A DNA stretch of 13,516 nucleotides, taken from positions 1 through 13,516 of the forward strand of contig DWZY01000028.1 in assembly GCA_019117325.1 (NCBI GenBank). The letters run 5' to 3'. Positions 7,020 through 13,516 of this stretch are shown in pieces. Source of the stretch: Candidatus Brevibacterium intestinigallinarum (GTDB lineage: Bacteria; Actinomycetota; Actinomycetes; Actinomycetales; Brevibacteriaceae). The translations under genes and the position numbers were made by a program. The number at the start of each line of letters is the position of its first letter. Positions within the stretch are counted from its first letter, which is position 1. The notes beneath the pieces are model-generated. The model made no database searches and had not been told where the DNA came from. It saw nothing but the letters and a program-made list of their open reading frames with translations.

Positions 7020-8588
7020 ATGACCTGTCGTCCCACCGCCAGTCCGCAGTCGCTCGGCACCCGACCGAGCAGTGACCGGCCCCATGACCCGGGTTCGTCC
7101 CGGCTGCGCGCACCGGGTCCTGCGAGCCGGTTCGCGACGGGAGTGACAGCGGCAGTCCTCGCGGCCTCGGGCCTGGCCGCCTGCACGCCGGGGGACACCG
7201 CGCAGATCGAGTACGCCGCCGGCGGCGAGACGCTCACGGCGAGCGCGGACGACGCCGCGCAGGCGACGATCACCGCGTCGCGGGCCACGTACAGCTCTGC
7301 GGACGTCGTCGCCGTGGGGCCGGCGGATTCCGCCGAGGCCGTCGCCGCGATCTCCTCCGACCTGCGGATCCCCGCCCTGCTGGGCGACCCCGCGCAGGTG
7401 GAGGACGAGCTCACCCGCCTGGACGCGGGCACCGTCCTCGTCCCCGCGGGGACGTCCTGGGACGCCGGCGAGGAGCGCGAGACCCTCGAGTTCGACCCGG
7501 CGGACCTGTCCGTCGACGGGGACGCTCCAGAGATCGAGAACCCCGACGCCGAGGCCCCGGTCACCCTGTTCCTGGACCCCACGGATGCGGACGCTCCGGC
7601 CGTCACGGTGGCCCGGGCCTCGGTCGAGGCTGCCGGCGGCGCCGTCGTCGGGGCGCCCGGTGCGGACCCCCGGGCGACGGCCGACACGGTCGCTGCGGCG
7701 CAGGAGGCCGAGGGGGACACGGTCGTCGCGATCGGCGAGGGCTTCGGCGACCCAGACGCGCTGGACGCGCGGCTCGCGACGGCCCGGACCGCGCCCGAGT
7801 TGCCCGGCGGGGGACAGGTCGCGTTCCCCGGCCGCCGGATGATCGCCGCCTACGGCTCGCCGGGCATCCCGTCGCTGGGGATCCTGGGCGAGCAGGACCT
7901 GGACAAGACGGTCGACCGGGTGACCGAGCTCGCGGCCTCGTACGACGAGTCCTCGGACGTGCCGGTGATCCCCGCGATGGAGATCATCACGACGGTGGCC
8001 TCGAGCCAGCCGGGTGCGGACGGCGACTACTCCTCGGAGATCGACCCGGAGACCCTCAAGCCCTGGATCGACCGCGCCGCGGAGGAGGGGATCTACGTGG
8101 TCCTCGACCTGCAGCCGGGCACCACGCACTTCCTCGAGCAGGCGAAGCTGTACGAGGACCTGCTGAAGGAGCCGCACGTGGGCCTCGCGCTCGACCCGGA
8201 GTGGCGGCTGAAGGACGGGCAGCGCCATCTTGCGCAGATCGGATCCGTGAGTGCGGAGGAGGTCAACGAGGTCTCTGACTGGCTGGCCGACCTCACGGCG
8301 GAGAACGACCTGCCGCAGAAGGTGTTCGTCCTCCACCAGTTCTCTGCATCGATGATCAGCGATCGCGAGGACATCGACGCCTCCCGCGACGAGCTCGCCG
8401 TCCTCTTCCACGCCGACGGGCACGGGACGCCGGACCTCAAGATGGCGACGTGGAACCGGCTCAAGGAGGACCTGCCCTCCGGCGCGCGGATGGCGTGGAA
8501 GAACTTCTACGACGAGGACACCCCCACCTTCACGCCGGACGAGACGATGGAGGTCGACCCCGCACCCTGGTTCGTCTCCTACCAGTGA
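7020..8588 (+). CDS. Large lipoprotein with cell-wall-binding-like and TIM-barrel-like halves, function unknown
   Basis: 522 aa. The ATG at 7020 follows AGAGGAG (7002-7008) with an 11-nt spacer. A long basic N-region (about 38 residues) precedes a hydrophobic stretch ending in the lipobox LAAC (52-55), so C55 is the probable lipidated residue. Residues 80-145 (ADVVAVGPADSAEAVAAISS, RIPALLGDP, LDAGTVLVPAG) resemble one repeat of the cell-wall-binding CWB2 fold. Residues 180-243 look like a degenerate second copy. Residues 270-522 are a separate alpha/beta domain with barrel-type strand ends: IAAYGSPGIPS, VIPAMEIITTVAS, YVVLDLQPG (D363), VGLALDPEWR (D392, E394), KVFVLHQFS (H439), RMAWKNFYDED. 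Acidic residues at strand ends would suit a glycosidase-like active site, but no known catalytic motif is certain. It is predicted to sit on the outer face of the membrane. I recognise conserved domain style, not a named family. Confidence 0.85.
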   Translation: MTCRPTASPQSLGTRPSSDRPHDPGSSRLRAPGPASRFATGVTAAVLAASGLAACTPGDTAQIEYAAGGETLTASADDAAQATITASRATYSSADVVAVGPADSAEAVAAISSDLRIPALLGDPAQVEDELTRLDAGTVLVPAGTSWDAGEERETLEFDPADLSVDGDAPEIENPDAEAPVTLFLDPTDADAPAVTVARASVEAAGGAVVGAPGADPRATADTVAAAQEAEGDTVVAIGEGFGDPDALDARLATARTAPELPGGGQVAFPGRRMIAAYGSPGIPSLGILGEQDLDKTVDRVTELAASYDESSDVPVIPAMEIITTVASSQPGADGDYSSEIDPETLKPWIDRAAEEGIYVVLDLQPGTTHFLEQAKLYEDLLKEPHVGLALDPEWRLKDGQRHLAQIGSVSAEEVNEVSDWLADLTAENDLPQKVFVLHQFSASMISDREDIDASRDELAVLFHADGHGTPDLKMATWNRLKEDLPSGARMAWKNFYDEDTPTFTPDETMEVDPAPWFVSYQ

Positions 8589-8592
8589 GGCA

Positions 8593-8606
8593 GGTCGACT
8601 CCGACC
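8593..8606. terminator. Weak hairpin between convergent genes
   Basis: GGTCG (8593-8597), loop ACTC, CGACC (8602-8606): only five pairs. It lies in the 41-nt gap between the lipoprotein stop (8588) and the stop of the minus-strand gene (8630). It is the only simple hairpin I see there and may not be functional. Confidence 0.25.
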
Positions 8607-8629
8607 AGTAGGAAGCAGGCGCGGCGCTG

Positions 8630-9517
8630 CTACTGCAGGCGGGTCGTCCCCTCATCATCGCCGCCGGTGTTGAGCTGCTTCGCGTAGCAGTCGTCGGGTC
8701 CCAGGCCGTTCGTCGCGCACCAGCTGAGTGCCTGGTCCGGGTCCGAGTACCCGATGCCGGCGATCGTCACCCAGAAGTCGTTCTCCTTGAAGCTGCCGAA
8801 GTCTCCGGACCACAGGAGGCGGACGCGCGGGTGCTCGTCGCGCAGCGCCTGGTGGTCGGCGAGGATGTCCTCGTCCGTCCACGTCTCGCCGTCGATCTCC
8901 ATGCCGGCGCGCTTCGAGCTGATCTGGGGAACCCACTTCCCCTCGAGGTCGGCGACGACCTCCTCCCTGTCCGTCTCCGCGATCTGGGTGAGCGCGTCGG
9001 AGGGGTCATCGGGGAGCGCGTCCGTGCCATCCGGGTCTGCCGTGACTGAGTCGGGCGCCGCGTCTGGTGCGTCGGCAGTCGGCGCGGGAGTGCCCGAGGT
9101 CGGGGCTTGGGTGGGATCTGCGGTGACACTGCCGTCGTCGCCGGGCAGGAAGCGCGAGAGTCCCCAGCCCACGCCCACGCCCAGCACGAGCACGAGGCAG
9201 GCGATGAGAGCGATGAGTCCTCCGCGCGAGCGCTTGGGCGGAGGGGTCCCGGGCGGCTGCTGGGGCGGGGGAGGCTGCTGCTGGTAGTGCTGCTGCTGGT
9301 GGGCCTGCTGCTGCGGCGGCTGTCCCGGAGGCGGAGGCGGAGCGAACTGCGGCTGCTGGGGCTGTTGCTGCCGCGGGGAGGGCTGCTGCTGCGGCTGACG
9401 CGGGGGCTGGTGCGGCTGCTGCGGCCGGATGGGCGGAGTGGGCCAGTGGCCCTGCTGGCCGGCAGGCGTGTCCCAGCCCCAGGATCCGCCGCTGGGCGGG
9501 GGAGGTGTGCTGCTCAT
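8630..9517 (-). CDS. Pro/Gln-rich single-pass membrane protein with conserved extracytoplasmic C-terminal domain
   Basis: 295 aa. The ATG at 9517 is chosen because GGAGGAG (9526-9532, minus strand) lies 8 nt upstream; the open frame farther upstream has no protein-like sequence. Residues 1-95 are Pro/Gln-rich and probably cytoplasmic, ending in KRSRGG. One membrane helix follows at about 100-123 (LIALIACLVLVLGVGVGWGL). Residues 127-185 are an Asp/Pro/Thr/Ala-rich stalk. The C-terminal domain (191-285) reads GKWVPQISSKRAG, LLWSGDFGSFKENDFWVTIAG, then ALSWCATNGLGPDDCYAKQL. C267 and C277 could form a disulfide outside the membrane. I recall similar C-terminal domains in other actinobacterial membrane proteins, sometimes with kinase-like parts, but no function is established here. 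The gene is divergent from the 1016-aa protein at 9670. Confidence 0.87.
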   Translation of the reverse strand: MSSTPPPPSGGSWGWDTPAGQQGHWPTPPIRPQQPHQPPRQPQQQPSPRQQQPQQPQFAPPPPPGQPPQQQAHQQQHYQQQPPPPQQPPGTPPPKRSRGGLIALIACLVLVLGVGVGWGLSRFLPGDDGSVTADPTQAPTSGTPAPTADAPDAAPDSVTADPDGTDALPDDPSDALTQIAETDREEVVADLEGKWVPQISSKRAGMEIDGETWTDEDILADHQALRDEHPRVRLLWSGDFGSFKENDFWVTIAGIGYSDPDQALSWCATNGLGPDDCYAKQLNTGGDDEGTTRLQ

Positions 9518-9669
9518 CTCTGCGTCTCCTCCGGTCCGAGTCCTCGACGACCGTGCACGGTCCATATACAGGAAATTCTCGGCCATACTACAGTCGGAAT
9601 CACGAACGATCTCTGACGACCCAGTCCTGACGCGATCATGTCCGGACGTGTGTGCGATGAAGGGCCCCG
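9518..9669. promoter_or_regulatory. Divergent promoter region with 14-bp palindrome
   Basis: This 152-nt gap separates two divergent membrane-protein genes. It holds a perfect 14-bp palindrome, GACCGTGCACGGTC (9549-9562), immediately next to an AT-rich island (CATATACAGGAAATTCT, 9563-9579) that contains -10-like words on both strands (TATACA on +; TATATG and TGTATA on -). The palindrome would sit just downstream of a leftward start, where a repressor could act. I could not fix -35 boxes. Confidence 0.45.
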
Positions 9670-12600
9670 ATGACATCCACTCCTGGCGAGCCGAACCCGA
9701 GCGAAGGTCGGACGGAGGGGGACGCCGCGGTTCCGCCGCGTCCCGCTGGCGCGCCGCCCGGGCAGGAGGCGCCGGGCCCTGAGGCCCCATCCCAGCCCCC
9801 GCCCTTCAGCCCCGAGGCCGCGGCCGCGGGGAGCCAGCCCACTGCGGCGTACGGACAGCAGTCCGGGTACGGCCAGCCGCAGCCCGGGTATGGCCAGTCG
9901 TACGGGTATGACCAGCAGTCGGGCTACGGCTCTCAGCCTGCGTATGGCTCTCAGCCGTACGGAGCGCCCGGGAGCGGCCCGTACCCTGCGGCGGGCCAGT
10001 CGCAGATCGGTCAGCCGCACACCGGTCAGCAGCAGATCGGTCAGCCGCAGGCGGGGCGGCCGTTCTCCCAGGGACCGTTCGGGGCGCTGGCCCTGGCCGC
10101 GACGTGGCAGGCGGCGCTCATTCCCGTGGCAGTCGCGCTCCTCGCCGGCATCGTCGTGTCCATCATCCTCTCGTCGCTGCTCGTCTCACTGGGAGACCTG
10201 TCGTCGATGACGGAGGACATGGGCATGAGCGGCGGGTCGATCGCATACGCACTGCCGTTCGTCCTCCTTGCACTCGCACTGGGCGGATCCGGCGTGATCC
10301 GCATGAACGCGAGCTACGAGGGTGCTGTGGGCCTCGAAGGAGCGGTCCACCTGGTGGGCGCACCACTCCTCATCAGCGTCGTCACGCTGGGACTGCTGTG
10401 GTGGCTCACCAAGCGCAGCGAGCTGCGGGCTCCGTCGCAGTCCAGGTCCGCCACCTGGCTGCGGATCGGCATCTCGACGCTCGCGTTCACCCTCGTGCTC
10501 TTCTTCCTCCAGCTCATCTTCGCCGCGCGACTGTCGATCTCCGAGTACGGCGGCACCGCCGCACTGGAGTTCTCCGCTGTCACGGCGCGGTCGTTCTTCC
10601 TGCCCCTCCTCGTCGTCCTCGTCACGACCGTGTGGGGGCGGGTCGCAGGACACTTCAAGGGCACCGAGGCGATCGGTGCGCCTTTCCTGCGCTGGGCGAT
10701 TCCCGCGGGTCACGTCGCGCTCGTCCATGCCGCGGTCGCCATCGTGGTGCTCTCCGTCGTCGCCCTCATCGCGCTGCCGGTCGCGGGAGACCTCCCCTGG
10801 CAGCTCGTGCTCGTCCTCTTCCTCAACGCCGGCGTCATCTTCACATCGATCGTCCACCTGGGCGGCATCACCGGATCTGCCACAGGGGCGCTGGCGTCGT
10901 ACACCGACAGCGCGTCGGCTGACCTGACGCTCTTCAGCGAGGAGTCCCCGGGCTACCTCTGGTGGGGCGTGCTCGTCGTCATCGCCGCCGTGCTGCTGTC
11001 GACGCTCGTGTCCACGGTGACCCGCCGCCCGCACTGGACGGTGCTGGGAGATGACAAGCACCAGTGGGGAAGCATGTGGCGCACCCCGCTCGCCTTCCTC
11101 GTCCTCTGGGGCGTCATCTCGCTGCTCGTCATCCCGATCCAGCTGTCGGTGCGCGGATCCGGTGAGCTGCTGGACGAGTTCACCGGGACCGGCGCACTGG
11201 GGGTCGGCATCGGAGCGCTGCCCTGGTCGTTCCTCCTCTTCGCCGTGTGGGGCGGAATCGTCGAGGTGCTGTCGCGGACGCTGGGCCCCCGCCTCGTCAT
11301 GACCGTTCCCGCGGTCGCGAAGATCCTGGCCGGACGGGCCATTCACCCGTACTGGGGGCAGACCCTGGGCATGAACGAGCCCCGCGGCGCACTCATCCAT
11401 CCCGACATCGCCGCCGAGATGGCGGCGCAGGGCCACGGTCCCGCCGCACCGGGGCCCACGGCTCCCGGTGCCTCCGTCGTGCCCGGCGCCCCCGGTGGGT
11501 ACCCCCAGACGCCCACGTACGACGGCGGACAGCAGCCCGCCGCCTACGGGAGCGGACCGCAGTCTCCCGCGTACGGAAGCGGCCCGCAGCCCTCCGCCTA
11601 CGGAAGCGTTCCGCCTCCGCCGCACAGCGCGCCTCCGGCGGCTGCTCCTCAGGCGTTCGGTGCTCAGACCGCCGCTGCACCCGTGCAGCCGTTCGACAAG
11701 AAGAAGGCGAAGGTCGTGGGCATCGCAGCCGGTGCGCTCGCCGTCGTGATCGTCGGCGGACTCATCGTCGTCACTCAGCTCAACGGTCGCATGTTCGGGC
11801 CCGAGGCCGTCGCCCACAAGTACTTCTCCGCACTGTCCGACGGAGACGCCGAGGCCGCACTGCGGCTGGCGGACGTCGACGTGCCCGCGGAGCAGCGCGG
11901 GCTCCTCACGAACGAGGTGCTGGGCGGGGCCACCGCCCTGCCCCAGGACGTCGTCGTCCAGGACGCGCAGGTGTCCGACGGCACCGCGACCGTGGACGTG
12001 AGCTTCGACCTGGGCGGGAGCAAGGACTCGGTCACCCTGACGATGCGCAAGGCGGGGAAGAAGGCACTCTTCTTCGACGACTGGGCGCTGCAGTCACCGG
12101 ACCTCGCCCACCTCGCCGTCGGAACGCCGGGCCTCGACGCCGTCCGGGTCAACGGAGCCGAGGTCCCCACCGGGTCCGAAGGCGTCGACCTCCCCGCCTT
12201 CCCGGCCCTCTACACGGTTGGGCTGGCGGAGGAGTCGGAGCTCGTCGAGGCCGAGGACGTCACCTCACGCGTCTTCTTCTCCGGTGCGGAGTCCGACGAC
12301 TGGACTGTCCTGGACGCACAGCCCACGGAGGCGTTCCGCAGCGAGGTCGAGTCGCAGGTGAGGACCCTCATCGACTCCTGCGCGGAAAAGACGGACCTGG
12401 AGCCCCAGGGCTGCCCGTTCGGGTCGTCGAGCGGGTCGTACCGCGACGAGGTGCGTGACGTCGCCTGGTCGATCGAGGAGTACCCGACCGTGTCCCTCAC
12501 GACCGGCGAGTACTACGACGACGTCGAGGCGACCACGGGGGACCAGTGGTACGTGTCGACGGACACCAGCGGTGAGGCCCTGGTGACGGGCACCTACCTC

Positions 12601-12720
12601 GACTGGTTCGACGACCGGGAGACCTTCGATGACACGGTGACGTTCTGGATCTCCGGCACCGTCGAGATCATCGACGGGAAGGTCGTCGTGAACGTCGAAC
12701 CGGCCAGCTCGGACTGGTGA
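9670..12720 (+). CDS. Large polytopic membrane protein with two Tyr/Gly/Pro-rich linkers and extracytoplasmic NTF2-like C-terminus
   Basis: 1016 aa from the ATG at 9670, with GAAGGG (9659-9664) as a short SD. Residues 1-135 are disordered and contain YGQ, GYG and IGQPQ-type repeats. Residues about 146-535 hold roughly ten membrane helices (146-172, 190-208, 228-246, 265-285, 305-325, 346-370, 375-397, 429-451, 473-491, 512-535). Residues 585-675 are a second low-complexity linker with AYGSGPQ repeats. After KKKAK a final helix (682-702) leads to an outside domain. That domain starts with an NTF2-like/DUF4878-type segment (PEAVAHKYFSALSDGDAEAA, 711-730). It continues through RVNGAEVPTGSEGVDLPAFP to ALYTVGLAEES, a pattern like the repeat domains of TcaA/YvbJ envelope proteins. 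C904 and C915 may pair. An even number of helices followed by one more puts both linkers inside and the C-terminus outside. Function is unknown; sensing or maintaining the envelope is an inference from the TcaA-like part. Confidence 0.87.
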   Translation: MTSTPGEPNPSEGRTEGDAAVPPRPAGAPPGQEAPGPEAPSQPPPFSPEAAAAGSQPTAAYGQQSGYGQPQPGYGQSYGYDQQSGYGSQPAYGSQPYGAPGSGPYPAAGQSQIGQPHTGQQQIGQPQAGRPFSQGPFGALALAATWQAALIPVAVALLAGIVVSIILSSLLVSLGDLSSMTEDMGMSGGSIAYALPFVLLALALGGSGVIRMNASYEGAVGLEGAVHLVGAPLLISVVTLGLLWWLTKRSELRAPSQSRSATWLRIGISTLAFTLVLFFLQLIFAARLSISEYGGTAALEFSAVTARSFFLPLLVVLVTTVWGRVAGHFKGTEAIGAPFLRWAIPAGHVALVHAAVAIVVLSVVALIALPVAGDLPWQLVLVLFLNAGVIFTSIVHLGGITGSATGALASYTDSASADLTLFSEESPGYLWWGVLVVIAAVLLSTLVSTVTRRPHWTVLGDDKHQWGSMWRTPLAFLVLWGVISLLVIPIQLSVRGSGELLDEFTGTGALGVGIGALPWSFLLFAVWGGIVEVLSRTLGPRLVMTVPAVAKILAGRAIHPYWGQTLGMNEPRGALIHPDIAAEMAAQGHGPAAPGPTAPGASVVPGAPGGYPQTPTYDGGQQPAAYGSGPQSPAYGSGPQPSAYGSVPPPPHSAPPAAAPQAFGAQTAAAPVQPFDKKKAKVVGIAAGALAVVIVGGLIVVTQLNGRMFGPEAVAHKYFSALSDGDAEAALRLADVDVPAEQRGLLTNEVLGGATALPQDVVVQDAQVSDGTATVDVSFDLGGSKDSVTLTMRKAGKKALFFDDWALQSPDLAHLAVGTPGLDAVRVNGAEVPTGSEGVDLPAFPALYTVGLAEESELVEAEDVTSRVFFSGAESDDWTVLDAQPTEAFRSEVESQVRTLIDSCAEKTDLEPQGCPFGSSSGSYRDEVRDVAWSIEEYPTVSLTTGEYYDDVEATTGDQWYVSTDTSGEALVTGTYLDWFDDRETFDDTVTFWISGTVEIIDGKVVVNVEPASSDW
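9841..10058 (+). repeat. Degenerate Tyr-Gly-Gln repeats in the N-terminal linker
   Basis: Codons for YGQQSGYGQPQPGYGQS and relatives recur through 9850-9965. A cleaner 30-bp period follows: CAGATCGGTCAGCCGCA occurs at 10003-10019 and again at 10033-10049, encoding QIGQP(H/Q). The repeats are coding and keep frame, giving an aromatic, polar, disordered cytoplasmic segment. Confidence 0.75.
11548..11610 (+). repeat. AYGSGPQ heptapeptide repeats in the internal linker
   Basis: Three copies of AYGSGPQ-(S/P)-(P/S), at residues about 625-646, are encoded by 27-bp units with GCCTACGGGAGCGGACCGCA-like sequence. They echo the tyrosine-rich N-terminal linker on the same side of the membrane. Confidence 0.7.
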
Positions 12721-12730
12721 CAGACCGGAT

Positions 12731-12760
12731 CACTGACTGCTCGGACCACTGACTGCTCGG
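12731..12760. repeat. Short direct repeat downstream of the 1016-aa gene
   Basis: CACTGACTGCTCGG occurs at 12731-12744 and again at 12747-12760, 16 bp apart. A looser third relative (GGACCGCTGACGACTC) lies in the terminator loop around 12791-12806. The repeats are noncoding and probably arose by local duplication. Confidence 0.6.
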
Positions 12761-12780
12761 GTCTCTGACCGCACGAACGC

Positions 12781-12824
12781 CTGAGGCCTCGGACCGCTGA
12801 CGACTCAGCAGTCCGAGGCCTCAG
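12781..12824. terminator. Strong bidirectional terminator hairpin
   Basis: A perfect 14-bp stem, CTGAGGCCTCGGAC (12781-12794) with GTCCGAGGCCTCAG (12811-12824), extended inside by GCTGA (12796-12800) pairing with TCAGC (12805-12809) after a single C-A mismatch, with loop CGAC. It sits between the converging ends of the 1016-aa gene (12720) and putA (12835). Confidence 0.88.
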
Positions 12825-12834
12825 CAATCGGCCG

Positions 12835-13516
12835 TCAGCCCTGGGTGATCCGCTCCGCCAGCGCGTGGAAGGCGCGGTCCGGAGTGCCGAACCGGTGCAG
12901 TGTCATCGACACGGCCTGCTCGTGCACGTAGTGGCGCAGCTCGACCTCGCCGGCGCACGTGACGGGGCCCTCGAGGATCGCGACCTCCGGACGGTCCTGC
13001 GTGGTGCGCCGCAGCGCATCCTCGACGGGGCCCACGACGCGGACGCGGGCGCCCACCGTGTCATCGATCCGCCCGGCCGCGACGCGGGCGGCGAACGCGT
13101 CCGCATCCTCGACCACGGCCTCGGCGGCGGGAGACGTGCCCGCAGCCTCCGGTGCGAGGCTCCAAGCGACGGGAGCACCGGCCGTGCTGGCCGCGTGCGC
13201 GAGCCGCTGGAGCACCTGGGATGCGACCGGCTCCGTCACGCGAATCGTGACCGCGCGGGGGAGGACGCGGAGGATGTTGGCCTCCGACTCCAGGCCCGTG
13301 GGGTCCTGCGGGCGCATCGACTCCCACGCGCGCAGATCCGAGGCGCGGGCGGCCTCGAACCACGCGTCCGGATCCGCGGGGCCGGCGTCGTGCCACGTGC
13401 CGAACTGCTGGAGGTAGCGCGGGCCGCCGGCCTTCGAGCCCAGCCCCACGCTGGACTTCTTCCACCCGCCGAATGGCTGGCGCCGCACGATCGCGCCGGT
13501 GATCCCGCGGTTGATG
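12835..13516 (-). CDS. putA: Bifunctional proline dehydrogenase / L-glutamate gamma-semialdehyde dehydrogenase, C-terminal part (5' end outside window)
   Basis: The minus-strand frame is open from the right edge to a TGA at 12835-12837, about 226 residues. The GTG at 13488 is internal: upstream codons read INRGITGAIV, continuous with VRRQPFGGWKKSSVGLGSKAGGPRYL. That stretch is the conserved C-terminal part of the aldehyde dehydrogenase domain of PutA-type enzymes, near the oligomerisation flap. The remaining residues (RAVTIRVTEPVASQVLQRL through PEVAILEGPVTCAGEVELRHYVHEQAVSMTLHRFG) match the extra C-terminal region found in actinobacterial PutA proteins rather than stand-alone aldehyde dehydrogenases. 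The enzyme oxidises proline to glutamate in two steps, using FAD and then NAD+. The catalytic cysteine and the whole proline dehydrogenase domain lie beyond the window. It ends 11 nt from the shared terminator at 12781-12824. Confidence 0.9.
   Translation of the reverse strand, partial: INRGITGAIVRRQPFGGWKKSSVGLGSKAGGPRYLQQFGTWHDAGPADPDAWFEAARASDLRAWESMRPQDPTGLESEANILRVLPRAVTIRVTEPVASQVLQRLAHAASTAGAPVAWSLAPEAAGTSPAAEAVVEDADAFAARVAAGRIDDTVGARVRVVGPVEDALRRTTQDRPEVAILEGPVTCAGEVELRHYVHEQAVSMTLHRFGTPDRAFHALAERITQG

Noticed and set aside
6873..8423. 516-aa open frame on the - strand opposite the lipoprotein
   Set aside because: No motif, Arg/Gly/Val-rich shadow composition. The + strand gene has an SD, a lipobox and good protein character.
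9518..9790. Upstream extension of the 295-aa minus-strand gene to 9790
   Set aside because: The extension would overlap the start of the divergent 1016-aa gene and lacks protein-like sequence. A strong SD precedes the ATG at 9517.
10186..11817. 543-aa open frame on the - strand opposite the 1016-aa gene
   Set aside because: Highly charged Arg/Gly/Asp/Glu/His-rich product without domain or SD. The opposite strand shows clear membrane helices and codon bias.
1..13516. CRISPR array, tRNA/rRNA, insertion sequence or prophage genes
   Set aside because: No regularly spaced repeats, no tRNA-like cloverleaf, no transposase or integrase motif and no terminal repeats were seen in either strand.

Overview
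The window is high-GC DNA from an actinobacterium, most likely a Micrococcales-type organism. I infer this from strong G/C bias at third codon positions, GTG starts, TAnnnT -10 boxes, an LPRTG-sorted surface protein, actinobacterial PutA and alpha/beta-hydrolase families, and long Pro/Gln/Tyr-rich membrane proteins. Genus and species cannot be fixed from the sequence alone. There are nine protein genes (seven complete, two cut by the window edges) and no RNA genes, insertion sequences, CRISPR arrays or phage genes.

Layout, left to right: (1) 1-407, + strand, the C-terminal end of an alpha/beta-hydrolase family membrane protein. (2) 479-508, a perfect 13-bp-stem hairpin that probably terminates transcription from both sides. 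(3) 585-3353, - strand, a 922-aa secreted, wall-anchored ExeM/NucH-type nuclease. (4) 3573-3620, a perfect 22-bp inverted repeat that runs into the Shine-Dalgarno site of the next gene. (5) 3625-5559, + strand, a compact operon of a YtrA-like GntR regulator, an ABC ATPase and an ABC-2 type permease, closed by a hairpin at 5621-5656. (6) 5673-6851, + strand, an MFS transporter that looks leaderless. (7) 7020-8588, + strand, a large lipoprotein with a possible cell-wall-binding-like N-terminal half and a possible TIM-barrel-like C-terminal half. (8) 8630-9517 (- strand) and 9670-12720 (+ strand), a divergent pair of Pro/Gln/Tyr-rich membrane proteins with extracytoplasmic C-terminal domains. (9) 12781-12824, a strong shared terminator hairpin. 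(10) 12835-13516, - strand, the C-terminal end of bifunctional proline dehydrogenase/glutamate-semialdehyde dehydrogenase (PutA).

Most products act at the cell envelope: a wall-anchored nuclease, an ABC exporter with its own regulator, a drug-exporter-like MFS protein, a lipoprotein and two low-complexity membrane proteins. The clearest regulatory unit is the GntR-ABC operon, where a self-binding repressor and a near-perfectly symmetric site over the promoter/SD region suggest autoregulated expression, possibly in response to envelope stress. The least understood items are the lipoprotein and the divergent pair. Their architectures are readable, but their functions are not assigned here.
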